From the NCBI GenBank assembly GCA_937915925.1, contig CALGGM010000172.1:1-11979 (forward strand): a DNA stretch of 11,979 nucleotides. The letters run 5' to 3'. Position numbers and translations under genes: made by a program. This DNA comes from an uncultured Clostridia bacterium (GTDB taxonomy: Bacteria > Bacillota > Clostridia > Christensenellales > CAG-138). Below, piece by piece: positions 7,288 through 11,979 of this stretch. The notes beneath the pieces were generated by a model. That model saw only the letters and a program-made list of their open reading frames with translations, did not search any database and was not told the origin of the DNA. The number at the start of each line of letters is the position of its first letter. The stretch's first letter is position 1.

Positions 7288-8217
7288 ATGGAACAGAAAA
7301 ATACACTGATGATCGTGGATGCGGAGATGGATGCGCTTTTAGAGAATGCCATTCAACTGATTCAATATGCCAGAAAGCTTGCCGTCAAACAAGTCAACAC
7401 GGTACAGCTTTTGACATTCTATTCCTTGGGGCGTTGGATCGTTGAAGTGCAGCAAAAGGGCGAAAGTCGCGCAAAGTACGGCGAACAGATTATTCAAAAT
7501 CTGTCTCGTGCATTGACAGAGCAATTTGGGAAGGGCTTTTCGGAGGGCACACTGAAAAATGCACGCAAGTTCTACTTGTCTTATAAGGATAGAATAAGCG
7601 AAACAGTGTTTAACCTTTTCGCTGTTGAAAAAAGTGAAACAGTGTTTGCCTTTTTTGAAAAAGAAACACCATTTCCGTTGCCATGGAGTCATTATCTGCT
7701 CTTAACGCGGATCAAGGATGAAAACGAGCGAAGCTTTTATGAGATCGAAGCGTCGCAAGGACAGTGGAGCATCCGAGTTTTACAGCGGCAGTATAACTCC
7801 AGTCTGTACGAACGCCTTGCCCTCAGCCGCGATAAAAAGGAAGTTATGCGGCTTGCTTCCGAAGGTATCACCGTTGAAAAGCCTTCCGATGTTGTCAAGC
7901 AACCGACGGTACTGGAGTTCTTGGGACTAGAGGAACGCGCGGCGTATTCAGAATCGGATCTGGAGACTGCCTTGATCGACAAACTGCAAAAATTCCTTCT
8001 GGAGCTTGGAAAGGGTTATTTGTTTGAAGCAAGACAGAAGCGATTCACATTTGACGAAGACGATTACTACGTGGATCTGGTTTTCTATAATCGTCTTTTG
8101 CGCTGCTATGTCTTGATCGATTTGAAGATTGACAAGCTGACGCATCAGGATTTGGGACAGATGCAGATGTACGTGAATTACTATGATCGGTACAGCTTTT
8201 TGAAAACGGAGGATTGA
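7288..8217 (+). CDS. DUF1016/YhcG-family PD-(D/E)XK nuclease, C-terminally truncated
   Basis: A 309-residue protein of the DUF1016 (YhcG) family: an N-terminal YhcG_N domain (about 15-170, with the GRWIVEVQQKGESRAKYG segment) and a C-terminal PD-(D/E)XK nuclease domain. The nuclease residues are present in YYVDLVFYN and VLIDLK, followed by the conserved HQDLGQMQMYVNYYDR. The family usually goes on for some 40-60 residues more, with a segment like ENPTIGIILC; here translation ends at YSFLKTED, so the last strands of the fold are missing and activity is doubtful. The start ATG has GAGGAGAGG 7 nt upstream. A 12-codon internal duplication (SETVF twice, GAAACAGTGTTT at 7600 and 7636) appears to be a family trait. 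DUF1016 proteins are common in accessory regions; a defence role here is inference. Confidence 0.88.
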   Translation: MEQKNTLMIVDAEMDALLENAIQLIQYARKLAVKQVNTVQLLTFYSLGRWIVEVQQKGESRAKYGEQIIQNLSRALTEQFGKGFSEGTLKNARKFYLSYKDRISETVFNLFAVEKSETVFAFFEKETPFPLPWSHYLLLTRIKDENERSFYEIEASQGQWSIRVLQRQYNSSLYERLALSRDKKEVMRLASEGITVEKPSDVVKQPTVLEFLGLEERAAYSESDLETALIDKLQKFLLELGKGYLFEARQKRFTFDEDDYYVDLVFYNRLLRCYVLIDLKIDKLTHQDLGQMQMYVNYYDRYSFLKTED

Positions 8218-8227
8218 TAAGCACATA

Positions 8228-8240
8228 ATGAGCATCTCAT
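8228..8240. repeat. Short dyad after the truncated DUF1016 gene
   Basis: ATGAG-CAT-CTCAT is a perfect 5-bp inverted repeat with a 3-nt centre, 10 bp after the premature stop of the DUF1016 gene. It may mark the left boundary of the mobile remnant, but dyads of this size are common by chance. Confidence 0.25.
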
Positions 8241-8258
8241 CATATATCTAAATTCGAT

Positions 8259-8279
8259 GTCCGGTTATATAAACCAGAC
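8259..8279 (-). other. Hairpin downstream of tnpV
   Basis: GTCCGGTT and AACCAGAC pair over 8 positions with one mismatch around an ATATA loop. It lies about 35 bp beyond the tnpV stop codon on the minus strand, where a terminator is expected, but lacks a clear T-run on either strand, so its role is unproven. Confidence 0.35.
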
Positions 8280-8313
8280 GCCATTTCGATTTGATAGGAG
8301 ATACTGTTTTTAA

Positions 8314-8682
8314 TCAGTCATATATAAGCTCATGGTTGACGATTTCTGCTACTCGATTACGGATGCTGTTCATCGCTCCGACCCATTCCATCGGATCGGC
8401 GGCTTTTAGGGCTTCGGTGACGCCTTCGGTGCGGGTGAGTTGGACGGTCAGGCAGGATGCCATTTCAGCAGCATTGACGTCGATCGAGGAGAGATGCTCT
8501 TCCAGCTTACCCGATAGCAATAGGTCGGCGTACAGATCGCGGCGATGCGCTTTGAGATAGGCGAGCCGGCGGCAAGCCCAGACGCCAAGGGAAGGGAGAT
8601 CGTCATCGCCGGCGGGCAGATAGTGGTCTCCGACCAGTTCGTAGGTGAGCCCGGTGCGTTCGTCTTTGATCAATGGCTTCAT
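8314..8682 (-). CDS. TnpV-family transposon-encoded protein
   Basis: A 122-residue protein resembling TnpV, a small protein of clostridial mobilisable transposons such as Tn4451/Tn4453, where it has been likened to excisionase-type accessory proteins. Recognisable family segments include a GDHYLP region near the N-terminus, LGVWACRRLAYLKAHRRDLY in the middle, LLLSGKLEEHLSSID, and the C-terminal NSIRNRVAEIVNHELIYD. The length is normal and no break is seen. The start is supported by AAAGGAGGAAACAC immediately upstream on the minus strand. No serine recombinase (TnpX-type) gene is visible in the window, so the gene is either the end of a larger element or a leftover. Confidence 0.8.
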   Translation of the reverse strand: MKPLIKDERTGLTYELVGDHYLPAGDDDLPSLGVWACRRLAYLKAHRRDLYADLLLSGKLEEHLSSIDVNAAEMASCLTVQLTRTEGVTEALKAADPMEWVGAMNSIRNRVAEIVNHELIYD

Positions 8683-8733
8683 GTGTGTTTCCTCCTTTGC
8701 ATTTCGTTCGTGAGAGAGATCGGCTTGTGGTGG

Positions 8734-8760
8734 GGCGTCCGGTCATAGGTACCGGACGCC
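8734..8760 (-). repeat. Perfect 10-bp inverted repeat between the 80-residue gene and tnpV
   Basis: GGCGTCCGGT (8734-8743) and ACCGGACGCC (8751-8760) pair perfectly around a 7-nt loop. The loop and distal arm include the last codons and stop of the 80-residue gene. No T-run follows on the minus strand, so an mRNA-processing signal or a protein-binding dyad is as likely as a terminator. Confidence 0.6.
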
Positions 8761-8985
8761 GCGTTCAATTTGGTAAGAGATCGGGTGATACCCGTCGTCA
8801 TGCTCGTCCACGCATTTCAGAAAGGCGCGGATCTTGCGCTTGTGCTGCATCTGAAAGACCGTGATCCAGATCTCCGCTGCCTGATCGTTCGGCGAGCGCA
8901 GATAGGTGATCTTGCCCTCGGGCGGCTTTGGGATCGGCTGCCAGCGGATCCTTTTCTTCCTCGGCTTTGAGCCCTGTTTTGCCAT
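8743..8985 (-). CDS. Unrecognised 80-residue basic protein next to tnpV
   Basis: A small protein I do not recognise. The N-terminus is strongly basic (GSKPRKKRIRW), followed by a proline-rich stretch (QPIPKPPEG) and a more regular segment with ITVFQMQHKRKIRAFLKCVDEH; no membrane segment or signal peptide. It lies 60 bp upstream of tnpV in the same orientation and probably belongs to the same mobile remnant. The start has only a weak GGAAG 8 nt upstream. The basic N-terminus would fit nucleic-acid binding, which is speculation. The high-GC region produces overlapping open frames; this one was chosen for its strand agreement with tnpV and its even composition. Confidence 0.5.
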   Translation of the reverse strand: MAKQGSKPRKKRIRWQPIPKPPEGKITYLRSPNDQAAEIWITVFQMQHKRKIRAFLKCVDEHDDGYHPISYQIERGVRYL

Positions 8986-9024
8986 AAAAATGCTTCCGAA
9001 ACTGCATTTATCCGGACGCCCTTT

Positions 9025-9147
9025 ATGGTGTTTACTTCACACCAAAGATTTTTCGGAAAACGACCTCCTTTCTGCAACAAGAAATGCCAAAAACCCCGAT
9101 AATTGCTGCGTTTTTTGGACGTCTCGGACATGGTGTTAGTATAACAC
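9025..9147. repeat. Two related ATGGTGTT-N6-ACAC dyad sites
   Basis: Positions 9025-9042 and 9130-9147 both read ATGGTGTT, six bases, ACAC (central six TACTTC and AGTATA). The second contains the perfect dyad GTGTTA-GTA-TAACAC and lies directly at the point where SpoVAD similarity stops. Such paired sites with a variable centre could be recombinase or DNA-binding sites of the mobile remnant; function is unproven. Confidence 0.4.
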
Positions 9148-9793
9148 TGGCAGGAGCCATGGCGGCGCCCATGTTGTTCATGTCGGTGATGCCGAGATCG
9201 ACGACGCGGCCGATCGTGGCGGCGGTGAGCGCGACGTGCGAGAAGACCGGCACGGGAACGTCAAGGGCGGAAAGCAGGATTGCGCCTGCGCCGGTCACGG
9301 TGCGCTGCGCGGTCGGCGGGGCGGTGGTTCCCATTTCAAGAGGGAAGCGGTATTGACGCTCGGCGGAGGAAAAATGACTGCTTGCGCAGCAAAGCACCGG
9401 CGAGCAGTAGCCGCCGTCGCTCAGAACACCGCCCAAAAGCAGCGATTCCGCCATCGTCGAGCATGCGCCGTATAAACCGAGGAAGGGGATCCCAAGCTCG
9501 CGCGCGGCATAGTTTGCCGTGATCAGTTGGTTTAATAGGTCGCCCGCAAGCATGGCGTGGACGTCGTTGATCTTAAGCCCTGCCTTGTCGCAGGCGAGCC
9601 TCGCCGCGGTCTGAAACATCTTGCATTCCGCCTTTTCAAAGCTGTCCTCGCCGAATTTGTCATCCTCGAGCACGCTATCGAACATGCCCGAAAACGCGCC
9701 GTCGCCCTCGTTCATTGCAACGATCGCGGCGGCGCTTCTGATCCGCGGCTCGCTCCGAAACAGCAGCGTGCGTTCACCGATTCGTTTTCTCAT
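9032..9793 (-). CDS. spoVAD: Stage V sporulation protein AD, interrupted (C-terminal third replaced)
   Basis: SpoVAD is a thiolase-fold protein that binds dipicolinic acid and takes part in its uptake into the forespore and release at germination. Residues 1-215 match the family: MLAGDLLNQLITANYAAREL, GACSTMAESL with the thiolase-like Cys111, SSHFSSAERQYRFP, TVTGAGA and DLGITDMNNMGAAMAPA. After MAPA (near 9149) the similarity stops; the remaining 38 residues to the stop at 9032 are unrelated, so about 120 of the usual ~340 residues are missing. The start has AAAGGAGG close upstream. spoVAC, normally just upstream of spoVAD, is absent; a divergent sigma factor operon lies there instead. The protein is probably non-functional unless the rest of the gene is restored by excision or an intact copy exists elsewhere. 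Confidence 0.88.
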   Translation of the reverse strand: MRKRIGERTLLFRSEPRIRSAAAIVAMNEGDGAFSGMFDSVLEDDKFGEDSFEKAECKMFQTAARLACDKAGLKINDVHAMLAGDLLNQLITANYAARELGIPFLGLYGACSTMAESLLLGGVLSDGGYCSPVLCCASSHFSSAERQYRFPLEMGTTAPPTAQRTVTGAGAILLSALDVPVPVFSHVALTAATIGRVVDLGITDMNNMGAAMAPASVILTPCPRRPKNAAIIGVFGISCCRKEVVFRKIFGVK

Positions 9794-9812
9794 ACGAAAC
9801 CTCCTTTTTGTT

Positions 9813-9841
9813 CAGTATGCGCAGATCCGTCTTTCTCATGC
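9813..9841 (-). promoter_or_regulatory. Candidate SigG promoter for spoVAD
   Basis: On the minus strand, GCATG (9837-9841), 17 bp, then CATACTG (9813-9819), close to the Bacillus SigG pattern (GMATR, about 18 bp, CATWMTA). The spoVA operon is transcribed by SigG in Bacillus, so the match is in the expected place. Transcription would begin just before the AAAGGAGG of spoVAD. Confidence 0.5.
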
Positions 9842-9860
9842 AGAACGGCGGGAAACCGTC

Positions 9861-9889
9861 TTCGCAAAAGCAGACGCGCATGGTACAAT
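9861..9889 (+). promoter_or_regulatory. Possible second SigA promoter for the sigma-factor operon
   Basis: TTCGCA (9861-9866), 17 bp, TACAAT (9884-9889) with an upstream TGG giving an extended -10. The -35 is weak. It could supply basal expression of the operon; a chance match is possible. Confidence 0.35.
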
Positions 9890-9910
9890 AAAAAAAGATT
9901 TTGAAATTCC

Positions 9911-9937
9911 TGAAACACCGGGGCGGTCTTGTTCGTT
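9911..9937 (+). promoter_or_regulatory. Candidate ECF (SigW-like) promoter of the sigma-factor operon
   Basis: TGAAAC (9911-9916), 17 bp, CGTT (9934-9937). The Bacillus SigW-type ECF promoter is TGAAAC, 16-17 bp, CGTA, so all but one base fit. ECF genes commonly activate their own promoter; this one lies 37 bp before the sigma-factor ATG. Confidence 0.55.
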
Positions 9938-9973
9938 ATATAAGTGAACGGCATGAGAAAGGAGCGGCAGGAA

Positions 9974-10435
9974 ATGAACGAATTGTATGCGCAGCATTTC
10001 GAAGAGCTTGCGCGCTTTTGCTCCATGCTGTGCCGCGACGCGGAGAAGGGAACGGATCTTGCGCAGGAAGCCTTTCTGAAGGCGCTGGAGCATACGGAAC
10101 AGCTACAAACCCTTTCGGAAGAACAGCGCCGTGCGTGGCTCTTTCGCACCGCAAAGAATCTGTTTCTGGATGAGACGAGGCGGAACGCGCGCTTTCTGAA
10201 ACGGCAGCAAATGCTGTTCGAGGGCGAGGGAGAGGAGGAGTCGGGCTTTGCCGGTGTCGAGACGTCCCTGCTGCTTTTAAGTCTCCCGCCGGACGTTCGG
10301 ACGATGTTTCGGATGCGGTACTTAGAGGGCTACAGCGCGGCGGAGCTTTCGGAGATCTTCCATATGCCTGCCGCAACCGTGCGCACCAAGCTGTCGCGGG
10401 CAAGACAACTGCTGAAAAAGGAGCTATGCACATGA
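9974..10435 (+). CDS. ECF-type RNA polymerase sigma factor
   Basis: A 153-residue group-4 (extracytoplasmic function) sigma factor that redirects RNA polymerase to a specific promoter set. Region 2 covers about 5-75, with the core-binding DLAQEAFLKALEH and region 2.4 RAWLFRTAKNLFLDETRR; region 4 covers about 98-150, with the helix-turn-helix YSAAELSEIFHMPAATVRTKLSRARQLL. Region 3 is absent, as usual. The ATG at 9974 has AAAGGAG 9 nt upstream; the in-frame GTG at 9944 and ATG at 9953 lie before that site. No membrane anti-sigma gene follows; the next gene encodes a 52-residue protein overlapping by ATGA, and a candidate self-activated promoter lies upstream. The signal it responds to is not visible. 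Confidence 0.92.
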   Translation: MNELYAQHFEELARFCSMLCRDAEKGTDLAQEAFLKALEHTEQLQTLSEEQRRAWLFRTAKNLFLDETRRNARFLKRQQMLFEGEGEEESGFAGVETSLLLLSLPPDVRTMFRMRYLEGYSAAELSEIFHMPAATVRTKLSRARQLLKKELCT

Positions 10436-10590
10436 AGCGAAAGAAACATGAAGAACTCCCTTCCGAGTATCGGGATACGGAGATACAGATACGGACTTGG
10501 GACAGACTGGAGAGCCTTCCGACTTTTTACCCGGATGGGCAGGGCTGGAAAGCGGACTTGGAGATCAACGGAAGAAACATCAGACAATAA
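10432..10590 (+). CDS. 52-residue protein translationally coupled to the ECF sigma factor
   Basis: A short gene whose ATG overlaps the sigma-factor stop codon (ATGA), with AAAAAGGAG 9 nt upstream inside the end of the sigma gene, and a stop at 10588-10590, 19 bp before the next ATG. The product starts MKRKKHEELPSEYRDTEIQI and contains a WDRLESLPTFYP segment; it is soluble, charged, without a transmembrane helix or cysteines. I do not recognise it. The position is where ECF operons usually encode the anti-sigma factor, so it may be a very small regulator of the sigma factor; that is inference. The ATGA coupling plus good ribosome binding site argue strongly that it is translated. Confidence 0.65.
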   Translation: MKRKKHEELPSEYRDTEIQIRTWDRLESLPTFYPDGQGWKADLEINGRNIRQ

Positions 10591-10609
10591 GCATCGGGAG
10601 GAAGAAACA

Positions 10610-11836
10610 ATGAAAAAGATGATGGTAAATTGCGCAATGTGCGATATGCGCAGCGTGTCGGAAGAAACGCTGAAGCGTTATGAACAGATCACGGTGAACG
10701 CGGCTTCGGTGCTCGTGACGCCGGAGACGAAGGAGCTCGTCAACCGATACAATGTCACGCTGAACGCGGCGGACGTGATCGAGGTCCCCGCGGGCGAGAA
10801 CGTCAGGGTCGCGAGCCACAACGGCGCGTTTGAACTGACGGCGGACGGCGCGCCGAAGGAGGGCGAAACGGCGATCCTTTGGGTGAACGGCGCGCTGACG
10901 GTCGGCGCGGACGCGCTCTCGGCGGCGCAGGGGTATTTTAAGATCCATGTGAACGGTTCCGTCACGATGCCGAAAAGCATGTCCGGAAAGCTCACTAACC
11001 TCAGCGTCAACGGCGCGGTCAAGGCGTATCCGGACGGCGCGATCCTGCTTCGGCGCAATGCCGAGATCGACAGGACCTTCCCGCTTCGCGCAAAGGACAA
11101 CGCGCTCTACTGGGCTTCGCGTAGATTGGTGTTCACGGATGAAACGCTCGACGTTTTAAGGCTTACGGAAAAGGGCGTGCGCTTTTCCGCGCCGAACGCG
11201 CTGATCGTCGAATCGCTCGTCGAAGCCGTGACGCCGCTTTTAACCGAGGACACGGATATTCTGATCGTTCCCGACGGGACGAAGTTTGTCAACGACGATG
11301 TCAAAATGAACCGCCGCTTCCTGAAAAAGTACGGCGCGAAGGCGTATATCAACGGCGATCTTACGGTGGAAGCGTCCGCTTCGGAGGTGTTTGGCGGGAT
11401 CGAATACCTGTACGTGAAAGGCGACGTCAAGCTGCCGGAGGAGCTTGCGGAAGCCTTTGAGGACGTCGATGCGCATTACGACGAGCTCGTGATCCGGAAG
11501 AAGACCGGCAAGGTCATCGGGGACGTGGTGCGGGCAAGCGTCGACAGGGCGGTTCTTGAAAAGTATCTGGACGGGGTTGCGGTCACGGACTGCGCGATGG
11601 TGTATATCGCCGAGGACGTCCCGCCGGAGCTGATCATGGAACGGCTGACCGTTTCCGACTGCGCGCAGGTCTTCTGCGCAAAGGAACAGGAAGCCGCCGT
11701 TTCAGCGGTCTCGAAGGACGTCGGCGTGATCGGCGGCAAGGACGAAGAATCCGGCTTTGTCACGGACACGGTGACCGGCACGCTGCACCTGAACCCCAAC
11801 GTCAAGGTCATCAACGCCGCGGAGTATGTGATGTAA
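10610..11836 (+). CDS. Unrecognised 408-residue repeat protein, likely beta-solenoid, with N-terminal CxxC
   Basis: A soluble protein without signal peptide or membrane helices. The N-terminus carries CAMC (Cys8, Cys11), possibly a metal site lacking an obvious partner pair. A repeat of the form V-x-V-N-(G/A)-(A/S) recurs with the asparagine at 30, 52, 71, 93, 115 and 134, steps of 19-22 residues, then again at 248 (YINGDLTV) with the related YVKGDVKL 22 residues later, and a separate pair VTDCAMVYIA / VSDCAQVFCA 23 residues apart near 325-358. A period of about 22 is typical of beta-helix rungs, as in the polymer-forming bactofilins, but I see no diagnostic bactofilin motif. GGGAGGAAG 6 nt upstream fixes the ATG at 10610; longer in-frame starts would overlap the 52-residue gene. 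It is probably a target or partner of the upstream sigma factor, since they share an operon. Confidence 0.75.
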   Translation: MKKMMVNCAMCDMRSVSEETLKRYEQITVNAASVLVTPETKELVNRYNVTLNAADVIEVPAGENVRVASHNGAFELTADGAPKEGETAILWVNGALTVGADALSAAQGYFKIHVNGSVTMPKSMSGKLTNLSVNGAVKAYPDGAILLRRNAEIDRTFPLRAKDNALYWASRRLVFTDETLDVLRLTEKGVRFSAPNALIVESLVEAVTPLLTEDTDILIVPDGTKFVNDDVKMNRRFLKKYGAKAYINGDLTVEASASEVFGGIEYLYVKGDVKLPEELAEAFEDVDAHYDELVIRKKTGKVIGDVVRASVDRAVLEKYLDGVAVTDCAMVYIAEDVPPELIMERLTVSDCAQVFCAKEQEAAVSAVSKDVGVIGGKDEESGFVTDTVTGTLHLNPNVKVINAAEYVM

Positions 11837-11847
11837 AGGCATATCAT

Positions 11848-11862
11848 GACAGCAAAGCTGTC
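11848..11862. repeat. Short dyad after the solenoid gene
   Basis: GACAGC-AAA-GCTGTC is a perfect 6-bp hairpin with a 3-nt loop, 12 bp after the stop codon of the solenoid gene. No T-run follows; it may precede the stronger terminator candidate downstream. Confidence 0.35.
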
Positions 11863-11929
11863 AACAGACTGTCGCAGAAGGAGTCAGACCGTTTGCGGCG
11901 AGATGATTTGAATGAATACTTGCAGGATG

Positions 11930-11979
11930 GCGCTGTCTCAAAACAGTTTAACGAGCTGAGATGAGGCAGCGCTTTGTTT
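11930..11979 (+). terminator. Candidate Rho-independent terminator of the sigma-factor operon
   Basis: GCGCTGTCTCA (11930-11940) pairs with TGAGGCAGCGC (11962-11972) over 11 positions with one T-G pair, followed by TTTGTTT up to the window edge. The 21-nt loop is long for a terminator, and the T-run may continue beyond the window. Confidence 0.6.

Noticed and set aside
7245..7445. GTG-started frame overlapping the start of the DUF1016 gene
   Set aside because: Beyond 7288 it is a shadow of the nuclease gene; only its first part is discussed, as a possible frameshifted tail of the preceding gene.
7600..7647. 36-bp tandem duplication (GAAACAGTGTTT twice) in the DUF1016 gene
   Set aside because: Clostridial members of this family, as I recall them, carry the same SETxF...SETxF pair, so it is a family feature rather than a novelty.
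8817..9131. Minus-strand frame of 104 residues starting MSETSKK, overlapping the 80-residue gene
   Set aside because: The second half is arginine- and serine-rich low-complexity sequence typical of a shadow frame in GC-rich DNA, and it crosses the spoVAD junction without a ribosome binding site.
8218..9149. A complete insertion sequence
   Set aside because: No transposase or recombinase gene and no matching terminal inverted repeats were found; the two flanking genes are unrelated, so a simple insertion in one gene is not supported by the window.
8291..9475. Several plus-strand frames opposite tnpV and spoVAD
   Set aside because: They are antisense shadows of recognised or better supported minus-strand genes, a usual effect of high GC content.
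10448..10609. 54-residue N-terminal extension of the solenoid protein
   Set aside because: It would overlap the coupled 52-residue gene in another frame, whereas GGGAGGAAG precedes the ATG at 10610.

Overview
The window looks like chromosomal DNA of a spore-forming Clostridia-type Firmicute (Bacillota). The evidence is a type II-A CRISPR-Cas locus, strong AGGAGG-type ribosome binding sites, SigA-like promoters, a TnpV-family gene typical of clostridial mobile elements, and a gene for the spore protein SpoVAD. No species can be named. By eye the base composition changes along the window: the left two thirds (cas genes, defence-like genes) is mid-GC, while the segment from about 8340 rightwards is clearly GC-richer, which suggests that accessory DNA meets chromosomal backbone.

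Region 1 (1-4682) is a type II-A CRISPR-Cas locus read left to right: the 3' end of cas9, then cas1, cas2 and csn2, each overlapping the previous gene by an ATGA. An 82-bp leader follows, with a candidate promoter and an ATTTGAG motif next to the first repeat, and then 35 repeats of 36 bp with 34 spacers. The first 13 spacers average about 34% GC and the other 21 about 54%, so the targeted element pool seems to have changed abruptly. The three leader-distal repeats share a variant base. No tracrRNA gene was recognised in the window.

Region 2 (4683-8217) is a spacer region with a perfect SigA promoter and a large 5'-UTR hairpin, followed by three co-directional genes: a STAND-like ATPase with a C-terminal nuclease-like (DUF234-type) domain, an unrecognised helical protein, and a DUF1016/YhcG-type PD-(D/E)XK nuclease that stops short of the family's usual C-terminus. 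Placed directly behind a CRISPR array, this may be a defence cassette; that is inference.

Region 3 (8218-9149) is a leftward mobile-element remnant with TnpV and an 80-residue unknown protein, rich in inverted repeats. It lies between two truncated genes, the DUF1016 nuclease on the left and spoVAD on the right. SpoVAD homology stops abruptly near 9149 beside a palindrome, so spoVAD has been interrupted and lacks about a third of its protein.

Region 4 (9150-11979) holds the leftward 5' part of spoVAD with a candidate SigG promoter. Divergent from it is a rightward operon: an ECF sigma factor with a SigW-like promoter that may be self-activated, a 52-residue protein overlapping it by ATGA, and a 408-residue cytoplasmic protein with an N-terminal CxxC and a repeat of about 22 residues suggesting a beta-solenoid. 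A terminator candidate ends the window. The sigma factor, small protein and solenoid together are the best candidate here for an undescribed system.
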